Below are positions 46,078 to 54,813 of a stretch of DNA of 64,000 bases, piece after piece. The translations under genes and the position numbers were made by a program. The notes under the pieces were generated by a model, which had not been told where the DNA came from, searched no databases, and saw nothing but the letters and a program-made list of their open reading frames with translations. Source of the stretch: Collinsella aerofaciens. GTDB taxonomy: Bacteria > Actinomycetota > Coriobacteriia > Coriobacteriales > Coriobacteriaceae. Location of the stretch: the NCBI RefSeq assembly GCF_028206795.1, contig NZ_JAQLFJ010000005.1:101525-165524 (forward strand), written 5' to 3'. Within the stretch, counting starts at the first letter, position 1; each line of letters begins with the position of its first letter.

Positions 46078-46332
46078 CTAGGGCGCGGCGGGATCCGCGA
46101 CGCCGGAGGTGTCGATCTCGCCCAGATTGGCGAGCTGCTCGATGAGGGGGAGGCCCATCGGGTCGTCCACCTCGACGCCGCCGAGCACGATGGTGCTGTC
46201 GCGCGTGTCGATATGGGTTGTGAACACGGCCGGGTCGAAGCCCGAAGCGATAAAGCCAATGCCCGCGAGGACAACACCCGCGGCAACGAGCCCGCCCGCC
46301 ACGGCGAGGTAGATCTTCTTCGCGCTGGTCAT
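46078..46332 (-). CDS. Short membrane-anchored protein, possible truncated DUF4097
   Basis: An 84-residue protein: basic start, one span (YLAVAGGLVAAGVVLAGIGFIASGF), then an extracytoplasmic stub with DTRDSTIVLGGVEVDDP. In PadR-DUF1700 operons the third gene is usually a DUF4097 beta-repeat protein of 200-350 residues with just this N-terminus, so this copy looks cut short. AGGAG precedes ATG 46332. It follows DUF1700 by 15 bases. Confidence 0.6.
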   Translation of the reverse strand: MTSAKKIYLAVAGGLVAAGVVLAGIGFIASGFDPAVFTTHIDTRDSTIVLGGVEVDDPMGLPLIEQLANLGEIDTSGVADPAAP

Positions 46333-46347
46333 GGTACTCACTCCTTT

Positions 46348-46971
46348 CTACGCCGCGAGATGCGCGGCAGCGCCGCCCTTCTCGCCCTTGCCCTTCCAGA
46401 AGGGCGAGGCGGCCTTCCTCGCCCAGAGCGCCGAAAGGCGCGCAATTTGTTTTGAGGCGGCCCAAGCGCCAGCACCAACGAAGAGCGCCACGCCGACGAG
46501 GCCGAGCCCCACGCCCGCCGAGGCGAGGGCGTACGGGAAGTGGCCGATGGTGACGCCGCTTACGGCAAGCAGGAGCTCAACTACGCCCACGCCCCCGAGT
46601 GCCGCCGCGGCGATCCACACGCAGAGTGCCAGCAGCCAGATGCAGATATAGACCGTGACGGCCACGGCGGCGAAGGCGGCGAGCAGCGGCACCCACACCG
46701 GGGAGCCCACGATGGTCAGCACCCACAGCAGCGTGGTGCTGCGCCGGCGCGTCCTCGCGATCGCGCGCGGCACGGCGGGCAGGTCGTCGAGCGTGGCCTC
46801 CGCCACCTCGCCGGGTGTGCCCATGGCGGCCACGGCCTCCTCCTCGCTCATACCGTCCTCCATGCGGTCAGCGATGGCCTCCGCATAGAACGCCTTGGTC
46901 TCCTCCACCTGCTCGGCCGGCAGGCAGGCGAGCAGCTCGCCCAACCGGCCCAGAAACTCATCGCGCGTCAT
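46348..46971 (-). CDS. DUF1700-family membrane protein
   Basis: A 207-residue protein with the DUF1700 opening (TRDEFLGRLGELLACLPAEQ, MSEEEAVAAMGTPGEVA), then about four spans and a basic tail. The family works with PadR regulators in envelope-stress-like systems, by unknown means. The start overlaps the padR-like gene end by 14 bases, indicating coupling. Confidence 0.8.
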   Translation of the reverse strand: MTRDEFLGRLGELLACLPAEQVEETKAFYAEAIADRMEDGMSEEEAVAAMGTPGEVAEATLDDLPAVPRAIARTRRRSTTLLWVLTIVGSPVWVPLLAAFAAVAVTVYICIWLLALCVWIAAAALGGVGVVELLLAVSGVTIGHFPYALASAGVGLGLVGVALFVGAGAWAASKQIARLSALWARKAASPFWKGKGEKGGAAAHLAA

Positions 46972-47278
46972 GGTGCGCCCCCTCAACGTATGCGTAAATC
47001 TCCCGTACGGACGGCCACTCGGCCAGGAACTCCTCGATGCGTGCTCGCCCGTCGTCCGTGATGCGGTAGTACCGGCGCAGCCGCCCGTTGTGCTCGGCGG
47101 AGCGCGCCGTGATGCACCCGGCTTTCTCCAGGCGCTTGAGCAGCGGGTAGAGCGTCGACTCCGTGAGCCCCATGCTCGCCGGTACGTCCTTCACGATCTG
47201 GTAGCCGTAGGACTCCTCGCCGGAGACGGCCGCGAGCACGCAGGCCTCCAGGAAGCCGCGCTTCATCTGTGCCTCCAT
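46958..47278 (-). CDS. PadR-family transcriptional regulator
   Basis: A 106-residue winged-helix regulator: MKRGFLEACVLAAVSGEESYGYQIV, then TESTLYPLLKRLEKAGCI and RRYYRITDDGRA, the PadR signature. ATG 47278 is preceded by AGGAGG. It probably represses its own operon with DUF1700 and the short third gene. Confidence 0.88.
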   Translation of the reverse strand: MEAQMKRGFLEACVLAAVSGEESYGYQIVKDVPASMGLTESTLYPLLKRLEKAGCITARSAEHNGRLRRYYRITDDGRARIEEFLAEWPSVREIYAYVEGAHHDAR

Positions 47279-47299
47279 CCGCACACCTCCTCTCGTCAT

Positions 47300-47329
47300 A
47301 TACTATGCTATACACACTATACGATGCAA
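47300..47329 (-). promoter_or_regulatory. Promoter of the PadR operon
   Basis: On the minus strand: TTGCAT (47324-47329), 18 bases, TAGTAT (47300-47305). The spacer is rich in TATA/ATAG dyads that could be the PadR site. Confidence 0.5.
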
Positions 47330-47935
47330 GGTATTAGACGTCAACTCTCATCGCGAAGATTCTCCGGCCCCTGCGCGCTGCGAACGTGATGTCGCGGGGC
47401 GGTTGGCATTATGCATGAAACGTCAAGTAACGCTCTTTTGATCCACTTCCACTCGGCCCCATTCGCCTTGTACAACGCCCCCTTTCAACCTTGGGTTCAA
47501 GAGAGCCGCTAGGCTGGACGTGCCGGACGGTAAAGTCCTGGACGCCATGGTGAACTTCTCCGATGCCATGGGGGTCATGGGTCTACGCCGATGGAGTCCC
47601 ACGTACGCGGCAGGGCTCGCCCGTCACCGTTGGTCGCCGGACGGTCCCCACGCCCCGCTCGCCAACGCGCAGGCGACAGCAGCAGTCCAGCGCTGGCTGG
47701 AGACGCCGGAATGCCCAGAAGATGCGTTTCCCATCGCTGCGGCAGAGCTTTTTGCAGGGGTGGCAGTTTTTCTATATCCCAAGGTCAGATAGGCTTCGGT
47801 AGCCACCTTGGAAGCATCGCCAATAGACTCTTCCTTTATACGTTCGGCATAATCGTAGGCGATACCCACAAATTCCAGTCCCGAGCAACAGGAGTACAAT
47901 TGCTGCAATTGTTGCCAGCTGTTGGGAGATGGAAG
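47330..47935. other. Intergenic stretch with an unassigned ORF
   Basis: 47520-47792 (plus, GTG start) is open for 90 codons (VPDGKVLDAMVNFSDAMGVM...), without a ribosome site or recognised family; it may be a gene fragment. 47793-47935 carries only TTTATACG- and CATAAT-like promoter words ahead of the LuxR gene. Confidence 0.3.
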
Positions 47936-48940
47936 ATGGACTGCGATGGCTACCCATGCGTTCCCATGCCGTTGATGTGCACCGCCTTTGTGCCGGGGCA
48001 GATTGACGCTGCGGTTGCAGGCATTTCCGACCCCGATTCACGCGCCATTGCCACGGCAGAAGCGCTGTACTTTCGCGGACAGGCCGCACTCGCTGCCAAG
48101 ACGGCGCGCCCCTATCTTGACGTCACCGATCCCGCGCTGCGCTATTCCGCATGCTTTATCTGCGGATACGCCAGTCTGTCGCTCAACCGTATCGCCGACG
48201 CCCGCCGGTGCCTTGCGGGCATCCTCGATACGCCGGCCGACGAGGAATCGCCCGCCGTCCACGCCACGCATATCCTGTTCGCCTCGGCCGCGAGCGTCCT
48301 GCTGCACTTGCCTTCCCCGTATTCTGCCGAAGAGTTTTATCCACTTGCGGCGCACCTACCCGAAGGCCTGCGACTGTTCGCCAGCTACGTGATGGCGCAC
48401 GCCTTGTATCTGCGCGGCGAATACGGCCGCAGCCTGGGCATGGCGGAAAACGCCCTAATTATGAAACAGGGAAGCTATCCCATCTCGGAACTGTTCCTGC
48501 ACCTGGCAGCTTCCATGGCATGCATGAGCCTCAAGGACATCGACGCCGCAAAAGCGCATTTTGGAGCCGCTTGGGACATTGCGCGCCCCGACGGCCTTAT
48601 CGAGCTCATTGGCGAGCACCACGGCCTTTTGCAGGGGCTCATCGAGGCATGCCTAAAAACGCAATACCCTGACGACTTCGCACGCATCATCGAGATCACG
48701 TACCGCTTCAGCTACGGCTGGCGGCGCATCCACAACCCCGATTCGGGCGAGGACGTTGCCGACGATTTAACGACCACAGAGTTCACCATGGCCATGCTCG
48801 CCTGCCGCGGATGGACCAACGCCGAAATCGCACGCCATATGGGAGTATCGCCGGGCACCGTCAAAAACCGCCTATCCGGCGTATACGCAAAGCTTGGCAT
48901 CGGCACACGCGCCGAGCTGGTCGCGCACATGTTGCGTTAG
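47936..48940 (+). CDS. LuxR-type regulator with helical N-terminal region
   Basis: A 334-residue regulator. About residues 30-260 form Ala/Leu-rich helix pairs, TPR-like (RLFASYVMAHALYLRGEYGRS and similar). The C-terminal GerE helix-turn-helix reads LTTTEFTMAMLACRGWTNAE, then IARHMGVSPGTVKNRLSGVY and KLGIGTRAELVAHM. The frame continues upstream to 47591, but ATG 47936 has GGGAG 7 bases ahead. The giant surface-protein gene follows in the same direction after 155 bases; regulation of it is plausible. Confidence 0.82.
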   Translation: MDCDGYPCVPMPLMCTAFVPGQIDAAVAGISDPDSRAIATAEALYFRGQAALAAKTARPYLDVTDPALRYSACFICGYASLSLNRIADARRCLAGILDTPADEESPAVHATHILFASAASVLLHLPSPYSAEEFYPLAAHLPEGLRLFASYVMAHALYLRGEYGRSLGMAENALIMKQGSYPISELFLHLAASMACMSLKDIDAAKAHFGAAWDIARPDGLIELIGEHHGLLQGLIEACLKTQYPDDFARIIEITYRFSYGWRRIHNPDSGEDVADDLTTTEFTMAMLACRGWTNAEIARHMGVSPGTVKNRLSGVYAKLGIGTRAELVAHMLR

Positions 48941-49095
48941 CGACCGGGCTGCCAAGCGCATCGAACGCGTTCCGGAACCCGGCGCTTCGCTCGATCAATT
49001 TGGACATTTTGACCCTTGAACGGCACTACCGCCACGAAGCGTCTTCTCGCAAAATTGGATTATTTCCACCGATATTTGCGGGATGGGAGCCCAAG

Positions 49096-52000
49096 ATGCT
49101 TGATCGCCGTTCGTTACTTGTTGCTGGAGCGTCCTCGCTGGCGAGCATTATGTTGCCTCGCGTGCCGGGAAGCGAAAATGCCTTCCTGCTGCCGTTCGCG
49201 CCCACCGCGGCCTATGCCGACGAAGAAGACCCCTTCAAGGTGCTCGTTCTCTCGCGCACCATGTTTGGTGTGGTCGTGGTCGACGTCGCCAACAAGAATA
49301 CGCCCATCGCAGGTGCCCAGGTCACGCTCACATCGCGCTATGCCGTAGGCAAGCAGCTCACCGCCACGACCGATGACGAAGGCACGGCCATCTTTGAGGT
49401 TGCCCCTCTTTCGGAAGGCTACGTGGACGAGGCAACGCTCCTTGACGCGTACGACTTTAACGGCGGCATCTCCATTAGCATGGCGGGCTACCGTGATGTC
49501 GAGATTCCCCTTGCGCGTATCCAGGGCGGCACCGCCATAACCGCGCCCACGCGTCCGCTTTCCGACGGCGAGCCGTACTTCCGCCAGCTCACATTCGACG
49601 AATGGGACATCCAGTACGCTGATGCCACGTTCATGGCATTGCCGAAGGACGACACGGCAAACGAGCAGCCCGATACGCACGCCTTTACCGTTCAGGCACA
49701 TCTGCCACAGGGCGGGCAGGCAACATTGCATATCAATAAAGTGATGCCCGCTGCGGGCAGCTCAACCGAAACCGTCACGCAGATTGGTCAGATCAAGGCC
49801 AGCGCATCGGGCGCGGATAATCTGGCGACGTTCACACTCGAAGACAAGTTCCTCGATGCAGCGTCGAGCCTTCTGGAAGAAGGATGCAAGCTGCGCTTTG
49901 TCCTCGACTACCAGGGCAAAACCTACACGCTCTCCTCCCCCATGGCCGTTGTCACCGCGCCGGCGGCAAAGGCGGAATCCGAATCGACCACTATCGTCCC
50001 CACCACCATGGACCAAGAGCTCACTCCGTTTGATTTCCCTGCATCGTTTCCCGGCATCGGTGGTAATAAGTTCACGTGTTGGATACCCACATTTCCGATC
50101 CTCTTCGATTTCTCGTTTGCTGGATACGTGCTGTTTGGCGGAGGATACAAACCAGCCAGCTATATGAACGATTCGGGCAACCCTGATCCGGAATACTGGA
50201 AGAAATCGCCGCGCGAGTCGGGCGCCAAGCAGGCAAACCGCTACCTCGACGAGATGGAAGGGAAGTGGAATCAGTACAAGAGTATGAGTGCCGGTTCGGG
50301 CACCGATCCAAGAAACACCAAGCTCCTTCGCCACCATTGCACGCTGCTGTTCACGATGGATATCGCCACACAGCTGTACGGCTCGCTCGCCTACGATTGG
50401 GTGGGCAAAACCTGGGGCGACAACAACGACCCCGCATACGGCAATATTAAGGCCCTCTTCCAGGTAAGAACCGACCTCAATTGGACCGAGCAGTTTACCC
50501 TAGGACCGGTGCCGTTTTTCCTAAACGTCAACCCCTGGGTGCTGGCGAAGCTGGCGCTCGCCGTGGGTGCCCACACGCACGGCAGCGGCGCGGCTTTTTT
50601 CAAGAACATTTCGCTCGACTATTCAAACACCTCGGGCTCATTCACCATCCAAATCGGGCTCGCCGTCACCTTTGGCGCTGGCGTAGCAGGCGTCGCTTCG
50701 TCCGCCGTGCGCGGCGCCGCGTCCCTTACGCTGTTCATTGGATACGAGAAGGCGGACGGTCACCAGCTTCCGCGACTGCGCGTGGGTGCGGACGTCGATG
50801 TCGATGTGATACTCCAGTTTGTGATGTTCAAGTGGACTACCAAGGCTTGGTCGGGATCGTGGCCCACGCTCGCCGATTCGTGGAATATGTCGGTGGACAA
50901 TGGCGACCAGTATGTGCTCCAACGCTCTGAGCTCGCATTGGGTGGAGATACGCCCTACACGCTGGATGCCCGCTTCGGCACGCCTGGCAACATCGAGGCG
51001 GGCGGCGTGCCGCAATTTATCGCATCGGCCACCATCGTCACCAACGCCGAGCTGCTCGCACGCGCCGAGGTTGCAGCCACCGCGAAAAACGTCGCGCCTA
51101 CCGTACGCGATTGGGACCGGGCTGTCACGCGCATTGAGCTCGAGGCAGACGCAGAGAGCGACGACACAGGACAGATCGAGCATTTCGTCCATGCACTGAT
51201 AGAGAACGACGAAAATGTCGCGCCGATGTATGAGTACATCTACATCGGTCAGGCAACGAACGCCGCTGCGGACCCCAACGCCAATTCTGCCGGCGTGTCG
51301 GAAGACGAGCGTGGCGGTATCAAGCCCTCGAACGACAACGTGCTGTTTACTGGCGTGCTCAGCGAAGCTCACATGAAGCTGGCAATGATTGCCGGCGTAG
51401 AATGCCTGTTCCGTATCGCCTCGGTGCGCTACGGCGACAATGGCCGCTCGCGCCTGGTGGTGCACACAAAGGCAAACGGCACGTGGTCCGCTCCCGCGCC
51501 CGTGGACTTTCCCCTTGGGTTTGGCGAGGGCGACGTGGAGCGCGACGGCATATACGATTACGACTTCGACGTGGTGGAATATGCGGACGGAAGAGGAAAC
51601 CGGGACGCCTACGTGTTGCTGGTCTCGGGCGAGCGACGCGACGGCGATAGTACCCTTTTCGATACGGCAAGCACATCCGGCATACTGTCCGTCGTGCGCC
51701 TGCGCATAAGCAACGACGGAGTTCGCGTGGTGTCGCATACGTCATGGCGCAGCATCTCGCGCGGCCGCCTGCAAGAGGATGGCTACCATTGCCTGCAGTG
51801 CCCGCGTATCACGGTGGGTAAGACGCTGGTCGACGGACGCCTGTCGGGTGCCTACCTCCACCGCCGCGGAGCCACCGCAGAGAAGGCGCTCGGCAGCGAG
51901 GCCGAGGTTGCGCTGGAGTGCTTTACCCTATGGTCGGACGTTTCGGGCGACAGCCTGACGTTCCGCCAAGTTCTCCGCTTTCCGCAAGCACCGTCGAGTA

Positions 52001-53463
52001 TCGAGCTGAGCGAGCCCGAGAATATCAACGGCAAAATGGTGGTGCCCGTTGCGTACGAGACCGCAAACGGTTGCGGCTGCGCATCGTACGCCGTGATTGG
52101 CCAATCCATTGCGGGCTGGGGCGTTATGCCACCAGACGCCACGGTGCCCCATGCGGTGCCGTGGCCACAACATTCGGGCTTTTTGGCAACCGTCAACGAG
52201 CAGCTGCAGCATATTACCTGGACGCGAGGCGCATCGGCATTTGCAACGCAGCCCGTGGGCGCGGCAGGCTGTGGCCCGGCATCGTTTAGCGTAAGCAACA
52301 ACGGCAGGTGCGTGCTCTTTGTAGAGAACACCGATGGCAAGGTGGGACAAACCTACGACGAAGAAGGCAACCCGGTGGCAGTGATGGGCAAGCACTTCCG
52401 CATCTTCGCCAGCACCTTGGCAGGCGATCTGTTCACGGAACCGTTCGTGATGTGCGAGCTGGACCATCCCGTCGATCAGATAACGACATTTTTGACGCCG
52501 GGAGGCATGCTCTCCGCGCTCGCCACGCACATTGTGAGCGCGGAGAAGAGCGAGGCAGAGCTGCACGGCATCGAAGTGCCCTTGGTGGCGTGTGCCACTC
52601 CGACGGGCGCGGTCGCCACCTCGGGCGCGGTGGTGCCCGGAGCAGCAGGCGAATCCTTCATGGTCACGGTGCGAAACGACGGCAACACTTTGCTGACCGC
52701 CGGCACGATCGATCTGTACCGAGAGGGCTCCAGCCAGCCGTTCTCCAGCGCATCCATCGGATTCGGAGCGAACGCGCGCATGGCTTCGATCTACGATCCA
52801 GAGCTTGCCGAGGACGCTTCGGCCAACGACATGGCACGCGTGAAATACGCGCTCGAGACGCTGGGCGCGCGTTTTGCAACGCACCCGCTGGTAGCCGACA
52901 ACGGCAACGCCGTGCTGGCACCGGGTTGCACGGCACAGTTCCGCATGAGCTTTGCAATCCCGGAGAGCTGGGGCGACGAGGTGGGCAAACGCGTAACGCT
53001 CTATGCGAAGGCGCGCGACCTGGTAGCGCTCGACCCCGTGACGCTCGAGGAAATCCAACCCGGCGCAAACTCGACACTGGGTGCCGTACTGCACGAGCTC
53101 CATGTACCCGATGCGGCATGCGAACGCTCAGAAGTTCAGGTCGGCGTATGCGACAGCGCGGATACGACCGGACTTCACGACGCCCCGATGGCAGCAGGCG
53201 GCGACGGTGGCTCGAGTGGAGGTGGCTCCGACGGAAGCGACTCCGGTGGCGGCAGTAGCTCTGGCAGGGGCAAGGATCACGGCAATAACAAGCGCTCCGG
53301 AAAAGCGGGCGCGCTTGCGGGCACGGGCGATGTCAACGTCCCCCTTGCGGCAGCCGCCGCAGCACTCGCCGCGGCAGGCGCCGGCCTCGTCGCCTACAGC
53401 GCCCGCCGCACGGCGCTCAAAACCGACACCGCCAATGAGGTCAATTCGGATAGGCCTCGCTAG
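49096..53463 (+). CDS. Giant surface protein with Tat-like signal and LAGTG sorting region
   Basis: A 1455-residue exported protein. The N-terminus (MLDRRSLLVAGASSLASIM) carries twin arginines before a hydrophobic run and an AYADE cleavage site near 45. About 50-140 is a carboxypeptidase-regulatory/Ig-like fold (VDVANKNTPIAGAQVTLTSR). A large middle contains beta-rich and propeller-like stretches. The end has a Gly/Ser/Asp linker, then LAGTGD, a hydrophobic span and a basic tail (ARRTALK), a sortase-type anchor. The N-terminal frame is open upstream into the LuxR gene, but GGGAG precedes ATG 49096. Adhesin or hydrolase role unknown. Confidence 0.8.
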   Translation: MLDRRSLLVAGASSLASIMLPRVPGSENAFLLPFAPTAAYADEEDPFKVLVLSRTMFGVVVVDVANKNTPIAGAQVTLTSRYAVGKQLTATTDDEGTAIFEVAPLSEGYVDEATLLDAYDFNGGISISMAGYRDVEIPLARIQGGTAITAPTRPLSDGEPYFRQLTFDEWDIQYADATFMALPKDDTANEQPDTHAFTVQAHLPQGGQATLHINKVMPAAGSSTETVTQIGQIKASASGADNLATFTLEDKFLDAASSLLEEGCKLRFVLDYQGKTYTLSSPMAVVTAPAAKAESESTTIVPTTMDQELTPFDFPASFPGIGGNKFTCWIPTFPILFDFSFAGYVLFGGGYKPASYMNDSGNPDPEYWKKSPRESGAKQANRYLDEMEGKWNQYKSMSAGSGTDPRNTKLLRHHCTLLFTMDIATQLYGSLAYDWVGKTWGDNNDPAYGNIKALFQVRTDLNWTEQFTLGPVPFFLNVNPWVLAKLALAVGAHTHGSGAAFFKNISLDYSNTSGSFTIQIGLAVTFGAGVAGVASSAVRGAASLTLFIGYEKADGHQLPRLRVGADVDVDVILQFVMFKWTTKAWSGSWPTLADSWNMSVDNGDQYVLQRSELALGGDTPYTLDARFGTPGNIEAGGVPQFIASATIVTNAELLARAEVAATAKNVAPTVRDWDRAVTRIELEADAESDDTGQIEHFVHALIENDENVAPMYEYIYIGQATNAAADPNANSAGVSEDERGGIKPSNDNVLFTGVLSEAHMKLAMIAGVECLFRIASVRYGDNGRSRLVVHTKANGTWSAPAPVDFPLGFGEGDVERDGIYDYDFDVVEYADGRGNRDAYVLLVSGERRDGDSTLFDTASTSGILSVVRLRISNDGVRVVSHTSWRSISRGRLQEDGYHCLQCPRITVGKTLVDGRLSGAYLHRRGATAEKALGSEAEVALECFTLWSDVSGDSLTFRQVLRFPQAPSSIELSEPENINGKMVVPVAYETANGCGCASYAVIGQSIAGWGVMPPDATVPHAVPWPQHSGFLATVNEQLQHITWTRGASAFATQPVGAAGCGPASFSVSNNGRCVLFVENTDGKVGQTYDEEGNPVAVMGKHFRIFASTLAGDLFTEPFVMCELDHPVDQITTFLTPGGMLSALATHIVSAEKSEAELHGIEVPLVACATPTGAVATSGAVVPGAAGESFMVTVRNDGNTLLTAGTIDLYREGSSQPFSSASIGFGANARMASIYDPELAEDASANDMARVKYALETLGARFATHPLVADNGNAVLAPGCTAQFRMSFAIPESWGDEVGKRVTLYAKARDLVALDPVTLEEIQPGANSTLGAVLHELHVPDAACERSEVQVGVCDSADTTGLHDAPMAAGGDGGSSGGGSDGSDSGGGSSSGRGKDHGNNKRSGKAGALAGTGDVNVPLAAAAAALAAAGAGLVAYSARRTALKTDTANEVNSDRPR

Positions 53464-53513
53464 CTCCTACTTATTTTTGTGAGAGACGCCGACTCGGCTC
53501 ATCGAACATCAAA

Positions 53514-53547
53514 ATGGGCTGGTTCTGGATACCCAGAGCCAGCCCAT
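53514..53547. terminator. Bidirectional terminator between convergent genes
   Basis: ATGGGCTGG and CCAGCCCAT arms with inner TCTGG/CCAGA pairing; the minus strand reads TTTT afterwards, the better T run. Confidence 0.7.
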
Positions 53548-53553
53548 TACGTA

Positions 53554-54138
53554 TTAGATGTCGCCAGCGGAATCGAGTTCTGCCTCAATATTGGCACGAC
53601 GCTTTTTCGCCGTGAAGAACGATGCGCACAGAGCAGCGAATGTGGCTATGAAAATCGTTACCCCGCAAGCCGCGCCCGTCGCCAAGTTCGCTGCCCAAAA
53701 GACATCTTCGAGCGGCACGATCTGCACCTCCGCGACGCAGCGCATCGCCGCGATAACAAGCGCGCTCGTGATCCCGCTGATACCGCAGAGGAGCAGGAAA
53801 TATCCAACAGGAAGATGCTCGGTTTGCCCAAAACGGTTGGTATCGATATAGCCCTTTCGCGTTTGCAGCACCGCACAAATCAGCATCACGATAACGAGCC
53901 ACGCATACATCGCAGCCTCAAACGGCGTGGCAAAGAGATGCGGTATTTCGCTGGCGTTGTTGTGAACCCACGCAACCTGACGAGCCAAAATTTCGTAGAA
54001 AAGAATCATCAACATGCCCCAAGAAAGCAGATAAAAACCAATCTTGTAGATCTTCGCGTTCTCGGCTTCCAGGCGCTCGTCTTTTGGACCGGCATATTCA
54101 CGCCACTTTTGCACGATTTTCAGATCTTCAAATTTCAT
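53554..54138 (-). CDS. DUF6773-like membrane protein
   Basis: A 194-residue protein with cytoplasmic N-terminus (KFEDLKIVQKWREYAGPKDERLEAEN) and four spans (about residues 33-50, 75-95, 112-133, 150-172). The N-terminal pattern is common in membrane partners of small XRE regulators (annotated DUF6773 in some genomes; I am not certain of the number). AGGAGG of its ribosome site overlaps the end of the regulator gene. Function unknown. Confidence 0.65.
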   Translation of the reverse strand: MKFEDLKIVQKWREYAGPKDERLEAENAKIYKIGFYLLSWGMLMILFYEILARQVAWVHNNASEIPHLFATPFEAAMYAWLVIVMLICAVLQTRKGYIDTNRFGQTEHLPVGYFLLLCGISGITSALVIAAMRCVAEVQIVPLEDVFWAANLATGAACGVTIFIATFAALCASFFTAKKRRANIEAELDSAGDI

Positions 54139-54147
54139 AGTGGCCTC

Positions 54148-54378
54148 CTAAAGAGCGTTGGGGTCGGCTTTGGTCTCGTCGTCCCAAAACAGATCGTTCA
54201 ACGTCACGTGCAGCGCTTTGCAGATCGCTACACATAAATTGAGCGTAGGGTTATAGCCGCCCGCCTCGATAAGACCGACAGTCTGGCGCGTAACGCCCAC
54301 GGCCTGGGCCAAGTCGGCTTGCGAAAGGCCAGCTGCCGCGCGTGCCGCCTTCATGCGGAGGTTCTTTTTACCTGGCAT
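54148..54378 (-). CDS. XRE-family small HTH regulator
   Basis: A 76-residue protein, nearly all helix-turn-helix: RMKAARAAAGLSQADLAQAV, GVTRQTVGLIEAGGYNP, then LFWDD. It is of the YozG/Cro-like type that pairs with a downstream membrane protein. AAAGGAAC precedes ATG 54378. Transcribed with the membrane protein gene (9-base gap). Confidence 0.85.
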   Translation of the reverse strand: MPGKKNLRMKAARAAAGLSQADLAQAVGVTRQTVGLIEAGGYNPTLNLCVAICKALHVTLNDLFWDDETKADPNAL

Positions 54379-54426
54379 AAAGTTCCTTTCGTCGAATTGG
54401 ACAAATATGCGTTGCATCATGCCAGA

Positions 54427-54455
54427 AATATATTGCATCGACTAATTGATGTCAA
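54427..54455 (-). promoter_or_regulatory. Sigma-70-type promoter of the XRE operon
   Basis: TTGACA, 17 bases, TATATT on the minus strand (54450-54455 and 54427-54432): near consensus, about 50 bases before the start codon. Confidence 0.75.
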
Positions 54456-54504
54456 CTATATCTGTCATCGGTATACGGATATAGCAGTTTCGATTCGTCA
54501 TTCC

Positions 54505-54547
54505 ATCTTACTCGGGCGGAACCGACTCGGTTTTGTCCGAGTAAGAT
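54505..54547. repeat. Nested inverted repeat
   Basis: Outer arms ATCTTACTCGG (54505-54515) and CCGAGTAAGAT (54537-54547) enclose an inner palindrome AACCGACTCGGTT (54520-54532). No T run on either strand, so binding site or structured RNA rather than terminator. Confidence 0.5.
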
Positions 54548-54699
54548 TGGGCATCCGCGAACTCATCGAATTTCTGAATCGTGTCACCCATAATCGTTCG
54601 ATTTTGTTTAGTAAAACTAGGTCCCTATTAAATAAAATTCGTTTGTATCCAAATTTGTTTAACAATGCCGCGCTAACACTAAACACTATACCCGTTAAT

Positions 54700-54715
54700 T
54701 CGAACGATTGTTCGA
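54700..54715. promoter_or_regulatory. Perfect LexA (SOS) box
   Basis: TCGAAC-GATT-GTTCGA, an exact match to the Gram-positive/actinobacterial LexA consensus (CGAAC-N4-GTTCG) with both outer bases symmetric. It is 15 bases upstream of the -35 of the topoisomerase promoter. LexA binding is inferred. Confidence 0.7.
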
Positions 54716-54730
54716 TGGATTTCGTGTTGG

Positions 54731-54759
54731 TTGGAATCGCCTATGGGCTGGGCTATGCT
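54731..54759 (+). promoter_or_regulatory. Promoter of the topoisomerase operon
   Basis: TTGGAA (54731-54736), 17 bases, TATGCT (54754-54759), 55 bases ahead of the B-subunit start. Confidence 0.6.
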
Positions 54760-54813
54760 ACCTTGACTATCTACATGACTAAAACGCAGCAAAGGAGCAC
54801 CGAGAGAGCGAGT

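Noticed and set aside
45904..46455. Plus-strand ORF of 183 codons
   Set aside because: Antisense to the short third gene and DUF1700; composition is Arg/Ala-rich shadow.
47591..47935. N-terminal extension of the LuxR regulator by 115 codons
   Set aside because: No ribosome site upstream and no conserved sequence; ATG 47936 has GGGAG at good distance.
54319..54813. 165-codon extension of the topoisomerase B subunit
   Set aside because: It crosses the divergent promoter, the nested palindrome and the LexA box; the protein would lack family similarity there.
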